A DNA stretch of 64,000 bases, from contig JAEEXN010000005.1 of NCBI GenBank assembly GCA_016291595.1, positions 1 to 64,000 of the forward strand. The letters run 5' to 3'. The stretch's first letter is position 1; the number at the start of each line of letters is the position of its first letter. Below, one piece after another: positions 52,561 through 62,719 of the stretch. The DNA is from Prevotella sp. Its GTDB lineage: Bacteria; Bacteroidota; Bacteroidia; Bacteroidales; Bacteroidaceae. The position numbers and the translations under genes are program-made. The notes under the pieces are model-generated. The model was given only the letters and a program-made list of their open reading frames with translations. It had not been told where the DNA came from and made no database searches.

Positions 52561-53991
52561 TTACTTTCCAAGAGCCTCCAATGCAGGAGCATAAGTAGGA
52601 TCGATAGCCAGAATCTTATTCCAGTACTCATCGGCAGTAGCCTTGTTGTTGTTAGCCAAATTGTAGTGGGCAAGATAGTGGTAAGCAGTTACCAGACGGT
52701 TAAGATCGGTCTTGCTCTTTTCGCTTAGTCCCTCGATAATCTCAATCATCTTAGTGTAGTCGGGCAGGGCAGTGAACTTCTCAACTGTCGGGTCGAGCAT
52801 GTTGTCAATCTGAGTCTTCTTGTTATAAGCGAAAATCAGAGTGGCAGGATCGTCAGCAAACTTGGCAATCATCTCATCGTAAACCTTGTTAGCCTCCTCA
52901 AACTTACTAGCCTGCTCGGCACCGGTAAGATCAGATCCCCAGTCCATGTAGATCTGAGCCAGTGAAGCGAAGTCAGTGTTCTTAACCTTCTCCACCTTCT
53001 CCATGTACTTGCGATACTCGGTGATAGCATTGTTGTAGTCACCCTTTGCCTGGAAAGCGCTGGCGATATTCGACTGAGCGTCGAGCACGTCGCCCTTAGC
53101 ATCGGGAGCCTCTTCAATACACTTACGGAACATCTCAATGGCCTTGTCGTAGTCCTTGTTTCCATTGTGAGCGTAGCCGTAGTACAGATAGTCGCTCGAA
53201 GAAATCTTTGCGCTATCAGACTTTGTGAACAGACGATCGGCATAGGTCAGAGCCTTCTGATAATCCTTCAAGTTTGTGCTGTTGAAGAACACCAGACGGT
53301 TGAGTGCCGGATGGCGTGGGAACTTGTTGGCACCAAACTCGGCAACGCTAAGGCTCTTGTCGAACTGTCCTTTCAGGAAGCCACAGAGTGCATAGTTTAC
53401 CAAGTCGCCGCTCTCCATGCTGTTCTTGTCTACCTTGTCGTAGTACTCAAGGGCCTTGTTCAAGTTGTTGGCACGCATGTAGATGGTGGCATTGATAACA
53501 TCAACAGGATAATCTGGGCGTACGGCACGCAGTTCCTCGAGTTTCTGTGCAGATGCACCAGGATTCACCTTACTGTTGATCTGAGCATACTTGCGGTATG
53601 GCTCGGGATTCATCTTGTCGAAGTAGATTGCCTGCTCATACTCCATAGATGCGTTACCTCCGTCATCGTTGAGCACGTAGATATCGCCGAGGAGAATATG
53701 TGGAAGAGAACTCTGAGCACCGCCCTTTACCTTCATGGCCATGTCGGCATAGAGCTTTGCTGTCTGTGTGTCCTTCACATCCAGATATGCACGTCCGATA
53801 CCACAGAGAACTTCAATGTTCTTCTTGTACTTTTTCAATACTTCCTTCACTTGCGCTGCGGCAGTTGTAGGATTGTCCTTAATCGCGATGGAAATGGCGT
53901 CAATCACCTGCTTGGTGTCTTCCTGTGCCATTACCGGGGAGCTGATGCCCAGCATCATGGCTCCGATTACTAAATATTTGATCGTTTTCAT
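52561..53991 (-). CDS. TPR-repeat periplasmic protein
   Basis: A 476-residue exported protein (signal peptide 1-23, ending VMAQ). It is made of tetratricopeptide-like helical repeats, such as NIEVLCGIGRAYLDVKDTQTA, YEQAIYFDKMNPEPYRKYAQIN, YGYAHNGNKDYDKAIEMFRKCIEEAPD and YHYLAHYNLANNNKATADEYWNKILAIDP. It probably holds other proteins together. It is the last gene of the TonB operon. Confidence 0.88.
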   Translation of the reverse strand: MKTIKYLVIGAMMLGISSPVMAQEDTKQVIDAISIAIKDNPTTAAAQVKEVLKKYKKNIEVLCGIGRAYLDVKDTQTAKLYADMAMKVKGGAQSSLPHILLGDIYVLNDDGGNASMEYEQAIYFDKMNPEPYRKYAQINSKVNPGASAQKLEELRAVRPDYPVDVINATIYMRANNLNKALEYYDKVDKNSMESGDLVNYALCGFLKGQFDKSLSVAEFGANKFPRHPALNRLVFFNSTNLKDYQKALTYADRLFTKSDSAKISSSDYLYYGYAHNGNKDYDKAIEMFRKCIEEAPDAKGDVLDAQSNIASAFQAKGDYNNAITEYRKYMEKVEKVKNTDFASLAQIYMDWGSDLTGAEQASKFEEANKVYDEMIAKFADDPATLIFAYNKKTQIDNMLDPTVEKFTALPDYTKMIEIIEGLSEKSKTDLNRLVTAYHYLAHYNLANNNKATADEYWNKILAIDPTYAPALEALGK

Positions 53992-54078
53992 AATTCTCTT
54001 TTTTTTAAGTTAGACATGTTATCTGTTTTCACTTATGTGACTTTTTCTTTTTCGGAAAGTTTAATGAAGGCTTCCGAA

Positions 54079-55050
54079 TTATCTATCTTTAACGTTTACG
54101 TTCCTTACCGTCATATTGCCATAAGCGGGCAACAGCGAAGAGTGGAAAATAATGAGCTGGCCCTTAGGTGACGTGATGAAGTTCGCGAATCCTGTGGGTA
54201 GTCCGCGATAGGAGTCGTTGAGCAGTAAGTAGATAGTACGTATGAGCGGATAGCTATCATTATATATATAATACTGATAGGGCTTCCAACTATTGAGTGG
54301 CGTTGCTTTGTCCATTCTGCTGACGGACATAACGCGGATATTCTTTTTGAAGGTGACGTTCGTCGTGTCTCTCTTGTCGTTGAGCCAGTTTGATCCAATA
54401 ATGCCAATAGCATTGGGTGTCTTCTCAACATAATCGACTACTTGTGCTGACTTATCTACAGCCTGAATGTTCGGACTGTTGATAGGTTTGCCGCCAAGGA
54501 TTGAATCCTGGGCGTAGCGGACGGTGCTTGATTTTGGATTATCGAAAACAACCTCGATATCTCCTCGCTTTGAGTTAGGATAGATGTCGCTCCACTTCTT
54601 GGCGTCTCCGCTGAGGATGCGTGCAATGTCTTTGACGGTTATGCATGAATCCTGATTCTGTTTGTGGATGATCAGAGCCAGACCATCATATGCAATGGGG
54701 GCTGCTCTCATCGATTTGTAGCCTTTGTTTACGAGCGTGTTATACTCGTTCTTCGTAAAGTTTCTGGCTGTAACGGCGAGAAAAATCTTCTCGTCGATAA
54801 GTTGTTTTACTGCATCTGTCTCATCGGTGTATATAGGTGTGACAGTTGCTTTCGGGTGGGAAACGTTGAACATCTCCACCTCTTCATCGATGATGGGTGA
54901 AAAACTATCATCAGAGGCGAACTGAATCGCCCCTGATGTAGTTGTGTCAGTTCTATTAGCGTCCTTACGTGGTTTTTTCTCCTCACAGGAACTGAATACG
55001 CTGGTTGCTAATAGCAATCCTACTGTTACGTAGAATGTTGGTTTTCTCAT
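54079..55050 (-). CDS. PstS-like substrate-binding lipoprotein
   Basis: A 323-residue predicted lipoprotein (lipobox VFSSC, cysteine near residue 21). It has the PBP-like fold of phosphate-binding proteins: GAIQFASDDSFSPIIDEEVEMF, DGLALIIHKQNQDSCITVKDIARILSGDAKKWSDI, and FANFITSPKGQLIIFHSSLLPAYG. The usual phosphate-binding TGS motif is not clear, and no pst transport genes are near, so the ligand is uncertain. Three bases separate it from tonB upstream. Confidence 0.82.
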   Translation of the reverse strand: MRKPTFYVTVGLLLATSVFSSCEEKKPRKDANRTDTTTSGAIQFASDDSFSPIIDEEVEMFNVSHPKATVTPIYTDETDAVKQLIDEKIFLAVTARNFTKNEYNTLVNKGYKSMRAAPIAYDGLALIIHKQNQDSCITVKDIARILSGDAKKWSDIYPNSKRGDIEVVFDNPKSSTVRYAQDSILGGKPINSPNIQAVDKSAQVVDYVEKTPNAIGIIGSNWLNDKRDTTNVTFKKNIRVMSVSRMDKATPLNSWKPYQYYIYNDSYPLIRTIYLLLNDSYRGLPTGFANFITSPKGQLIIFHSSLLPAYGNMTVRNVNVKDR

Positions 55051-55053
55051 AAA

Positions 55054-55881
55054 TTACTGAAGTCTGAATGTAACAGGCAGAGTGAACTTAACACGTACGG
55101 CTGAACCATTCTGCTTACCAGGAATCCACTTCGGCATGCTCTTCACCACGCGAGAAGCTTCCTTGTCGAGCGATGGGTCTACTGAGCGAACAACCTTGAT
55201 GTCGGTGATTGAACCATCCTTTTCAACGACGAATGTCAATACAACACGACCCTGTACGCCGTTCTCCTCAGCTACAACCGGATACTTGATGTTCTTGGCC
55301 AGATAAGACTGCAGGGCAGCGTCACCGCCGGGGAATGAAGGCATGACCTCAACAACGTCGAAGACCTTTGTCTCTTCTTCCTTTGGTGGCTCTGGCTGTG
55401 CAATTACTTCCTTAGCCTTAAGCACCTCACCGCCTGCATCGTCGTTACCCTTTACATCGAAAGAACCGATGGCGGTCTTAGTCTGGTTGAGGTCATCCTG
55501 TGACTTCAATTCTTCCTCAGGCTTCACCTCTGAGTCTTTCTTAATAACGGGAGGCACGAACTTCACAGAGCTCTTCACTTTCTCAACTGGCTTGGCTTCC
55601 TCAATCTTCACAGGCGCCTTCTTCTCAACCTTCACCTCTTTCTTGGTGATGTTTGAGAGCTCAACGTCTGCAGAGATCTCTTCCTGAGCACGGCTGGCCT
55701 CAATGATGGCGTTCACACCGATGATTGCACCCAGCAGACCAGCAATGGCAAGCATAATAATGATGGACCATATGTTACGCTTACCGGTGTTCTTACGCAG
55801 TTTGTAAGCTCCATACTCCTTATTCTTTCCTTCAAAGACAAGGTCAACCCAGTTACTGTCTATCAAATCAATTTTTGACAT
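55054..55881 (-). CDS. tonB: TonB energy transducer
   Basis: A 275-residue protein that passes proton-motive energy to outer-membrane importers. One membrane helix (about 35-56, IWSIIIMLAIAGLLGAIIGV), then a long linker rich in Glu, Lys and Pro (about 70-180) that spans the periplasm, then the C-terminal TonB fold (about 195-275, with YPVVAEENGVQGRVVLTFVV and ASRVVKSMPKWIPGKQNGS). It follows the exbD genes in the same operon. Confidence 0.95.
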   Translation of the reverse strand: MSKIDLIDSNWVDLVFEGKNKEYGAYKLRKNTGKRNIWSIIIMLAIAGLLGAIIGVNAIIEASRAQEEISADVELSNITKKEVKVEKKAPVKIEEAKPVEKVKSSVKFVPPVIKKDSEVKPEEELKSQDDLNQTKTAIGSFDVKGNDDAGGEVLKAKEVIAQPEPPKEEETKVFDVVEVMPSFPGGDAALQSYLAKNIKYPVVAEENGVQGRVVLTFVVEKDGSITDIKVVRSVDPSLDKEASRVVKSMPKWIPGKQNGSAVRVKFTLPVTFRLQ

Positions 55882-55914
55882 AGTTCAAGTTGTTTTTTTA
55901 AGTTAAACATTGTC

Positions 55915-56562
55915 TCATTCCAAGGGGATGTTCTTCGACTTGAGAAGCTTCTCGTCGTCTTTAGAAATCTTGTCAAGGACGTACTTACTAATACTGCAAA
56001 TCTGCATCTCGTCGAGTGCTGTCACCATGTTATCATAAGAAGCTGTATCGAGCGGTTTGATAATGATGGTCAGAGTAGGAATCTTCTCACCATTGATTTC
56101 ACCGTTACGAATCTTTGTCAGCTCTTTCTGATAAATACTGTCTTCCATATTGGTCTCAGCTTTCTTCGCATCAAGGTCGAGCTTTGCCTTACGGATACGG
56201 GCAACAGGAATGATACCCTCCTCAGTCTGGTGCTCGGTGAGAACCTTGCGGATTCCCTGCTTACCCCATGTTGTCTCCTGCATGCAGGTGGGATCATCGT
56301 ACTTGGGGATACCCTTGATGTAATAGATCTTATCGTTACCAGCCAGATAAACCGTAATGGTATGTGACTCTTTGGCTGCGTTACGATCTTCATCCTGGAT
56401 GTTCTTATCGTTACTTGGCATGGTTAACTGCATCGCCTGAGGCTTGCTCAGAGAGGTACAGAGCATGAAGAATGTGATAAGAAGCATCATCATATCAACC
56501 ATCGGCGTAAAGTCTACGCGTACGGTCTGCTTCTTCTGTCTACTTCCTTTTTGTTTTGCCAT
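55915..56562 (-). CDS. exbD: ExbD-type biopolymer transport protein (second copy)
   Basis: A 215-residue protein with a short cytoplasmic start, one helix (VDFTPMVDMMMLLITFFML, with the conserved aspartate of the proton path) and a periplasmic domain. It works with ExbB to energise TonB. It starts three bases after the first exbD. It differs from it enough that the two may have different roles. Confidence 0.93.
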   Translation of the reverse strand: MAKQKGSRQKKQTVRVDFTPMVDMMMLLITFFMLCTSLSKPQAMQLTMPSNDKNIQDEDRNAAKESHTITVYLAGNDKIYYIKGIPKYDDPTCMQETTWGKQGIRKVLTEHQTEEGIIPVARIRKAKLDLDAKKAETNMEDSIYQKELTKIRNGEINGEKIPTLTIIIKPLDTASYDNMVTALDEMQICSISKYVLDKISKDDEKLLKSKNIPLE

Positions 56563-56565
56563 TCT

Positions 56566-57192
56566 TTAATCCTCCGCTTCTTTAAACGATGTAATTAACT
56601 GGTAACGGTTCTGGTCCATATCCTGCAACTCAGACATCACGCTCTTGACTATCTTATAAGGAGTCTTCGAGTCAGCTTTGATACAAAGCTTCATGTCTTC
56701 GCCAGAAGCCATGGCCTCTGTTACCCACTGCTGGAACTCGCTCTTACCCTTTGTGCCATCACCGTTGTCGATGCTGTCTGTGGGTATTCCGAGCTCTTTG
56801 AGGGCCTCAGCGCGCTTGCTCTGACTGATGTTGAGGAAGTCAGCCAACTTATCCATAGGAACTCCAAACTGAGGATCCTCCAGGAATGCCTCCTGCTGAA
56901 CAGGAGTCAGTTGCACGCCGAACTTGTCAACCATGCCCATCAGAGTGGTCTTCAGATAGTTCACATTGTCCATGCTCATGAACACCTTTCCCTGAGGATT
57001 GATGGTGATGTTCACGACATCGTTCTCTGGAACCTTGACCTTTGATGCCGACTGTGGTGTGTTTACCTTCACGGCCTCGTTCTTGACGAACGTAGAGGTC
57101 ATCATGAAGAAGGTAAGCAGCAGCACCATCACGTCAGACATAGGGGTCATGTCTATCCAGACGTCCGCTTTCTTAATTTTTACTTTACCCAT
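56566..57192 (-). CDS. exbD: ExbD-type biopolymer transport protein (first copy)
   Basis: A 208-residue ExbD with the helix IDMTPMSDVMVLLLTFFMM and its conserved aspartate, then a long periplasmic part (NITINPQGKVFMSMDN, LCIKADSKTPYKIVKSVMSELQDM). It follows exbB by 30 bases. Confidence 0.94.
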   Translation of the reverse strand: MGKVKIKKADVWIDMTPMSDVMVLLLTFFMMTSTFVKNEAVKVNTPQSASKVKVPENDVVNITINPQGKVFMSMDNVNYLKTTLMGMVDKFGVQLTPVQQEAFLEDPQFGVPMDKLADFLNISQSKRAEALKELGIPTDSIDNGDGTKGKSEFQQWVTEAMASGEDMKLCIKADSKTPYKIVKSVMSELQDMDQNRYQLITSFKEAED

Positions 57193-57222
57193 AGTGATAA
57201 ATTTTTAAAGGGTTAGCAAAAA

Positions 57223-58050
57223 TTAAGCCTCTTCTGCGTGGTTAGCTTCGTAAGTCTGAGCGATTGAATAACCAACCTCGTCGAGGGCGTATGTCAACTT
57301 ATCGATCTTGTTTGAATAGTAGTTGTAAGCAACAACGGCCACCCAAGAAGTCAAAATACCAGATGCTGTGTTAACCAAGGCCTCAGAAATACCAAGTGAC
57401 AGAGCCTGAGAGTCAGCACCACCACCAGCTGCCAGAGCTGCGAATGAACGAATCATACCTACAACGGTTCCGAACAGAGCGGTGAGGGTACCCAGTGTAA
57501 CGATAGTAGCGATGATAGGCATGTTCATCTGCAGGGTAGGCATCTCGAGCTGAGTAGCCTCCTCGTGAGCCTGCTGGATGCGGGCGATCTTCTGCTCTTT
57601 CTTCATGCCAGCTGTAGCCTCCATCTCCTTGTAAGCACGCAGAGAAGCGCCAACAACGTTAGCAACAGTACCACGCTGCTTGTCGCAGAGCTCCTGAGCC
57701 TTAGCGAAGTCGTTTGCATTCAGAGCAGCCTTGATGTTAGCTACGAACTGTGGGAGTTTGCCCTTACCGAAAGCGGTGCGCAGAGCGAGCCAGCGCTCAA
57801 TAGAAAGAGCGATAACTGTGAACAACAGAGTGAGGATCACAGGCACCACGATACCACCTTTGTAAATTGTACCCCAAATGTTACCATCGATTACTTCTCC
57901 GTTAGGGCCGATGTGGGCGCTGCTGCCGAGGAAGAATTTGAAGAAACATACTGCGAGGATGAAGCATACAACGATAATCCAAAACGCTGCTTTAACTCCC
58001 TGGAAGCCCTGAGATTTCTTAGGGCTGGCTGTCTTTTGTGTAGTTGCCAT
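57223..58050 (-). CDS. exbB: ExbB/MotA/TolQ-type proton channel
   Basis: A 275-residue integral membrane protein, first gene of the TonB operon. Helices lie at about 24-45, 70-90, 175-200 and 215-240. It shows the family region ANVVGASLRAYKEM and MPIIATIVTLGTLTALFGTVVGMIRSFAALA, which lines the proton path. A -7 element lies upstream at 58172-58179. Confidence 0.95.
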   Translation of the reverse strand: MATTQKTASPKKSQGFQGVKAAFWIIVVCFILAVCFFKFFLGSSAHIGPNGEVIDGNIWGTIYKGGIVVPVILTLLFTVIALSIERWLALRTAFGKGKLPQFVANIKAALNANDFAKAQELCDKQRGTVANVVGASLRAYKEMEATAGMKKEQKIARIQQAHEEATQLEMPTLQMNMPIIATIVTLGTLTALFGTVVGMIRSFAALAAGGGADSQALSLGISEALVNTASGILTSWVAVVAYNYYSNKIDKLTYALDEVGYSIAQTYEANHAEEA

Positions 58051-58171
58051 AATTTTTAGTTTTTAAATTTTTAGTTATTAATGAATTAAGTTATAAAAAA
58101 TTTCTTTGTTTTAACGTTAGCTTTTGACAGATCTTTTAGTCAGAATCCGAAGATTTGACATATAATCTTGG

Positions 58172-58179
58172 CAAAGATA
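58172..58179 (-). promoter_or_regulatory. -7 element of the TonB operon
   Basis: TATCTTTG on the minus strand, 121 bases before the exbB ATG. The leader is long for this window, which leaves room for regulation. Confidence 0.5.
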
Positions 58180-58236
58180 ACAAATTAAAGAGAACTAACC
58201 GCGAATTTAAGAAGTTTTAACGGTTCTTTTTTTGAA

Positions 58237-59430
58237 TTATTTCAATTTCGCCAGTGTCTCTTTAATACGTCGCATAGCCTCGCGAATATTATCGTCGCTG
58301 GTTGCGTAACTCATGCGGAAGCAGTTAGGATCGCCGAAAGCGTCACCTCCAACGGTTGCCACATGACCCACCTCAAGCAAGTACATTGCCAGATCGGTAG
58401 AACTGTTAATCGTGCGCTCACCGTCGCTTTTACCATAGAAACTGCTACATTTTGGGAAAAGGTAGAAGGCGCCTTCTGGCACATTCACCTCAAGGCCCGG
58501 GATTTCCTTAGCCAACTCGACAATCAAATCGCGGCGGCGTTCGAATGCCTGGCGCATTTCCTCAACACAATCCTGCGAGGCGATATAAGCTTCAAGCGCT
58601 GCTTTTTGGCTGACAGAGCAAGGTCCGCTGGTGTATTGTCCCTGCAGTTTGTTGCAGCCTTTCACAATCCATTCCGGAGCGGCAATATATCCGATGCGCC
58701 AGCCTGTCATTGCATAGGCTTTCGAAACACCATTGACAATGATGCTGCGCTCTTTCATTCCCTCGCATTTGGCAATGCTGGCATGCTTTCCGATATAGTT
58801 AATATGCTCATATATTTCATCGGCCAGAACAAACATACCGTCGTGCTTCTTAATCACCTCAGCCAATGCGTTCAACTCATCTTGAGAGTAAACGCTGCCG
58901 GTGGGGTTGCTTGGTGAGCAAAGGATCAGCATTTTGGTTTTCGGGGTAATGGCGGCTTCCAGTTGCTCTGGAGTAATCTTGAAGTTTTGCTCGAAACTGG
59001 CTTCAATGAAGACGGGCTCACCACCGGCTAGTTTGGCCATTTGCGGATAGCTGACCCAGTATGGAGTGGGAATGATAACCTCGTCACCGTCGTTGACCAG
59101 TGCCATAATAGTGTTGCATACACTCTGCTTGGCACCATTGCTGACGAGCACTTCATTGATGGTATAATCGAGCCCGTTCTCATTTTTCAGCTTGGCAACG
59201 ATAGCCTGACGCAAATCCGCATATCCTGGAACAGGGGAATAACGTGACCAGTTCTCGTCGATAGCTTTCTTTGCGGCTTCCTTAATGTGGTCGGGCGTAT
59301 TGAAGTCTGGTTCGCCGACGCTCATATTGATAACATCGATTCCTTGTGCTTTCATCTCACCGCTTTTTTGCGACATAGCGAGTGTGGCTGAAGGCGCCAG
59401 GCGGTTGAGTCGATTAGATAATTGTGTCAT
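58237..59430 (-). CDS. Aspartate aminotransferase, class I PLP
   Basis: A 397-residue class I aminotransferase like AspC/AspB. The PLP lysine lies in NGVSKAYAMTGWRIGY; other marks are NMSVGEPDFNTPDHI, VIIPTPYWVSYPQMAKL, SPSNPTGSVYS and FRMSYATSDDNI. It transfers the amino group between aspartate and 2-oxoglutarate. A -7 element (59463-59470) sits upstream, so ATG 59430 (MTQLSNRLNRL) is the start, not the frame extension before it. Confidence 0.94.
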   Translation of the reverse strand: MTQLSNRLNRLAPSATLAMSQKSGEMKAQGIDVINMSVGEPDFNTPDHIKEAAKKAIDENWSRYSPVPGYADLRQAIVAKLKNENGLDYTINEVLVSNGAKQSVCNTIMALVNDGDEVIIPTPYWVSYPQMAKLAGGEPVFIEASFEQNFKITPEQLEAAITPKTKMLILCSPSNPTGSVYSQDELNALAEVIKKHDGMFVLADEIYEHINYIGKHASIAKCEGMKERSIIVNGVSKAYAMTGWRIGYIAAPEWIVKGCNKLQGQYTSGPCSVSQKAALEAYIASQDCVEEMRQAFERRRDLIVELAKEIPGLEVNVPEGAFYLFPKCSSFYGKSDGERTINSSTDLAMYLLEVGHVATVGGDAFGDPNCFRMSYATSDDNIREAMRRIKETLAKLK

Positions 59431-59462
59431 AGTAATTATGTACTTTTGGTTATGAATTTCTG

Positions 59463-59470
59463 CAAAATTA
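59463..59470 (-). promoter_or_regulatory. -7 element of the aminotransferase gene
   Basis: TAATTTTG on the minus strand, 33 bases before the ATG at 59430. Confidence 0.6.
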
Positions 59471-59500
59471 CTCATTTTATTCTTATAAACGAAATAAAAT

Positions 59501-59536
59501 AGGCATTATTTCACCAGCGAGGGTAAAATAATGCCA
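59501..59536 (-). terminator. Terminator of ribBA
   Basis: GGCATTATTT pairs with AAATAATGCC with an interior mismatch, loop of about ten bases, and T-rich bases follow on the minus strand. It lies five bases after the ribBA stop. Confidence 0.65.
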
Positions 59537-59540
59537 AATA

Positions 59541-60749
59541 TTAGATGTGCAGGGTGTGTCCCATCCGTTCTTTTTTTGTTTTGAGATAACGGTAGTCGTA
59601 TTCATTAGGTGACACCTCAATGGGGACGTTCTCCACAATCTCGAGTCCGTATGCCTCAAGTCCTACTCTTTTCACGGGGTTGTTTGTCAACAAACGCATC
59701 TTGTGGACTCCCAGGTGGCGAAGCATCTGGGCACCGCATCCGTATTCGCGTTCATCAGGTTTGAATCCCAGGTGCACGTTTGCCTCAACGGTATCTAATC
59801 CTTCTTCTTGCAGTTTGTAGGCAGCAATCTTGTTCATCAGTCCTATGCCACGGCCTTCCTGCTGCATATAGATGATCACTCCTTTTCCTTCTTTCTCAAT
59901 CATCTGCATCGCTTTGTGCAACTGCTCACCGCAATCACACCGCTTACTGCCCAGGATGTCGCCTGTCGCACATGAAGAGTGTACACGCACAAGGATAGGT
60001 TCGTCTTTTCCCCACTCACCCTTGATCAGCGCCATGTGCTCCAGTCCGTTGCTCTTCTGGCGGAAAGGAATCAGATGGAAGTGTCCGTAGATGGTAGGAA
60101 GGTCGGCCTCGGTACCCACTTCAATGAGCGACTCTTTCTTCAGCCGGTAGGCAATCATGTCCTTAATGGTGATGATCTTCAGTCCCCATTGCTCTGCAAA
60201 TTTCAGCAGGTCAGGCATTCTTGCCATAGTGCCGTCTTCGTTCATAATCTCCATCAGTGCGCCGGCAGGATAGAGTCCGGCCATGCGACATAGGTCGATG
60301 GCAGCCTCGGTGTGTCCGCTTCTGCGCAAAACACCATTCTCTTGGGCATATAGGGGATTGATATGTCCCGGCCGTCCGAAAGTCTGTGGAGTGGAGTTGG
60401 GGTCAGCCAGCGCCTTGATGGTCTCGGCACGATCGTGAGCAGAAACACCAGTTGAGCATCCTTCCAGTTTGTCAACGGTTACGGTAAAAGGAGTACCCAA
60501 TACCGATGTGTTGTCTATGACCTGATGCGGCAAGTCAAGTTCCTCGCAGCGGCTAAGGGTAATGGGGGCACAAAGTACACCTCTCGCATGTTTCAGCATG
60601 AAGTTTACCTTTTCGGCAGTTATTTTCTCTGCCGCGATAATCAGGTCTCCCTCATTCTCTCGGTCCTCGTCGTCGACAACAACCAGGAATTTTCCTTCCT
60701 TGAAATCTTTCACGGCATCTTCGATGCTACTGAGTTTGATGTTTTCCAT
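59541..60749 (-). CDS. ribBA: Bifunctional riboflavin enzyme RibBA
   Basis: Riboflavin synthesis from two sides: 3,4-dihydroxy-2-butanone 4-phosphate synthase (about 1-200, with [19 protein letters not shown] and [24 protein letters not shown]) and GTP cyclohydrolase II (about 207-402). The second has the zinc cysteines in [18 protein letters not shown], and [16 protein letters not shown]. It starts 24 bases after the LptF/G gene on the same strand, so they likely share a transcript. Confidence 0.97.
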   Translation of the reverse strand: MENIKLSSIEDAVKDFKEGKFLVVVDDEDRENEGDLIIAAEKITAEKVNFMLKHARGVLCAPITLSRCEELDLPHQVIDNTSVLGTPFTVTVDKLEGCSTGVSAHDRAETIKALADPNSTPQTFGRPGHINPLYAQENGVLRRSGHTEAAIDLCRMAGLYPAGALMEIMNEDGTMARMPDLLKFAEQWGLKIITIKDMIAYRLKKESLIEVGTEADLPTIYGHFHLIPFRQKSNGLEHMALIKGEWGKDEPILVRVHSSCATGDILGSKRCDCGEQLHKAMQMIEKEGKGVIIYMQQEGRGIGLMNKIAAYKLQEEGLDTVEANVHLGFKPDEREYGCGAQMLRHLGVHKMRLLTNNPVKRVGLEAYGLEIVENVPIEVSPNEYDYRYLKTKKERMGHTLHI

Positions 60750-60773
60750 ATATTAATATATACCTTATTATAT

Positions 60774-62681
60774 TTATACTGATGCTGTCATCTGGCCAAT
60801 GCGATCGATAATGACTTTATTGGTGTTGATGATGGTACGCAGGTCGTGCGCAAGTCGCAGGCGGAAGTGCCACATGCGGAAGTAGCAGAACAGTCCTATT
60901 GGGACAATGATAAAGGCTGCCATATTCATCCATCTGCGCTCGAACGGCCGCGTGTGGGCTTTCACCGAAACAACAGGATACTTGTTCAACTCGGTCAGAA
61001 TTACCTTGTCGCGGGTGTTTGAAAGATCTTCGATGACTTCTTCTATCTCCTCGTTGATAACCTCGATATGGTGGTCGGGATGGTATTTGAAGAACACTTT
61101 TATAATGTTTGGTGCCCTCTTCAGCTTGTGTTTGTGGGCATAGTCGGCCACACTGGCGCTGATAGCCTCAAGCCGTTGTGCATCAGTGGGGTAGTCGGGA
61201 TCGTTGATGATGACCTCCTTGCCGAATACATGCCGTTTGAGTCGCAGACCCAGCACTTTCATGAAGAAGTTGCGGTATGCATCTATATTGAATACCACAG
61301 AATCTTTGTTGGCTTTATAGGTAAAGAACACGGCTACAGGGGTGAGCACAGCCATAGCGATACCTTTTCCGAACCATATAGCCCACATGCCCCCTCGTGA
61401 CATTCGATAGCCAGTGTTATCAAGGATATAATAGATGATGAACACGAATACCGAGATGATGACAGGAATTCCTAAACCTCCCTTGCGAATGATGGCCCCA
61501 AGAGGTGCCCCGATGAAAAAGAAGACGATACATAGCAGGGCTGTGGTAAACTTGTTGATAGCCTCAATCTTATGCTGGCGGATGACCCTGTCGGCATCAC
61601 CCGTAATCATGCCCTTAAACTCACAGTCGCTCCTGGCGTTCTGCACCTTCGATAGGGCTGAGTTCACGGCCGTCTGCTTATCCTCTGGCTTCAATTTAGC
61701 ATAAATTGAGTCAAAGTCAGTCGTCTTGGCCATGGCTTTCTTTAGTGCTTTTATCGAGTCATTCTTCTCTAGTTTCGCCATTCTGAGGAATGTCTGTTGT
61801 GCATCCCTAAAATATGCTCTGCCAATGCTGTCGTAGGTCTGGTTAAGTGAGTCAATATCGTGATGAATCTGGGCCAGTCCCTTGGCTCTTGCGTCACCTG
61901 AGAAGAAAGAGCCGTCGGTCATGTTAAACCCGCCATCAAAGTCAAGAATGATTTTTTTTGATGAGAATGTTTCCCTGCGGTAAGGCACGGCTGCGCTTCC
62001 TGCCAGTTCCTGCGACCGCATATTCTCAAACCACTCGCCGCTCCACAAACTCATCACCAGGTGTTTTTTCTCTTCTGTCGATTGCAGCATACCTGAGTCG
62101 GCAAGTATGATAGCTGCATCCTCGTAACTGTCGGTCATGCGATAAATCATGATTCCATACAGTTTTCCGGTCTTCATGTCCTTTTTCTGAACATAAAGGT
62201 TGGTGTTGGGAATACCGTCGTAGAATATACCTTCAGGAATCTCCAGCTCAGGGCTCTTCTGCTTCATCGACAGTAGCAACTGAGCCATTTTCTGGTTGGC
62301 ATTAGGACCGATGACGTTTTGGAAATAAAACGAGCCGAGTGCTATCAGGCACGAGATGATGATCAGTGAGCGGAAAGCTTGCATCAATGAGATTCCTGCA
62401 GCCTTGATAGCTGTCAGTTCCGAACTCTCACCCAAGTTTCCGAATGTAATCAGAGAAGATAGCAGAATAGCGAGCGGTAATGCCTGTGGAACGAGCGATA
62501 AGCCCATGTACCAGAAGAATTGGGCCATCACTTCCATAGAGATTCCTTTACCAATCAGTTCGTCGATATAACGCCAAAGAAACTGCATCATCAGCACGAA
62601 CTGGCAGATGAAGAAAGTACCCACAAACAGCAGTCCGAACTGCTTGGTGATGAATATATCTAGTTTTTTGATTCTTGGCAT
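60774..62681 (-). CDS. LptF/LptG-type lipopolysaccharide permease
   Basis: A 635-residue inner-membrane permease of the YjgP/YjgQ family, part of the machine that moves lipopolysaccharide to the cell surface. N-terminal helices include LFVGTFFICQFVLMMQFLW and PQALPLAILLSSLITFGNLGESSELTAIKAAGIS. The centre is a periplasmic beta-jellyroll with a long insertion. C-terminal helices follow (ALLCIVFFFIGAPLGAIIRKGGLG). It is longer than the E. coli proteins, as usual in Bacteroidetes, with an extra C-terminal region and a last membrane helix near 590. Confidence 0.9.
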   Translation of the reverse strand: MPRIKKLDIFITKQFGLLFVGTFFICQFVLMMQFLWRYIDELIGKGISMEVMAQFFWYMGLSLVPQALPLAILLSSLITFGNLGESSELTAIKAAGISLMQAFRSLIIISCLIALGSFYFQNVIGPNANQKMAQLLLSMKQKSPELEIPEGIFYDGIPNTNLYVQKKDMKTGKLYGIMIYRMTDSYEDAAIILADSGMLQSTEEKKHLVMSLWSGEWFENMRSQELAGSAAVPYRRETFSSKKIILDFDGGFNMTDGSFFSGDARAKGLAQIHHDIDSLNQTYDSIGRAYFRDAQQTFLRMAKLEKNDSIKALKKAMAKTTDFDSIYAKLKPEDKQTAVNSALSKVQNARSDCEFKGMITGDADRVIRQHKIEAINKFTTALLCIVFFFIGAPLGAIIRKGGLGIPVIISVFVFIIYYILDNTGYRMSRGGMWAIWFGKGIAMAVLTPVAVFFTYKANKDSVVFNIDAYRNFFMKVLGLRLKRHVFGKEVIINDPDYPTDAQRLEAISASVADYAHKHKLKRAPNIIKVFFKYHPDHHIEVINEEIEEVIEDLSNTRDKVILTELNKYPVVSVKAHTRPFERRWMNMAAFIIVPIGLFCYFRMWHFRLRLAHDLRTIINTNKVIIDRIGQMTASV

Positions 62682-62719
62682 TTACGTTCCCAATGGCGGC
62701 TTATATTGCTACCAATTTG

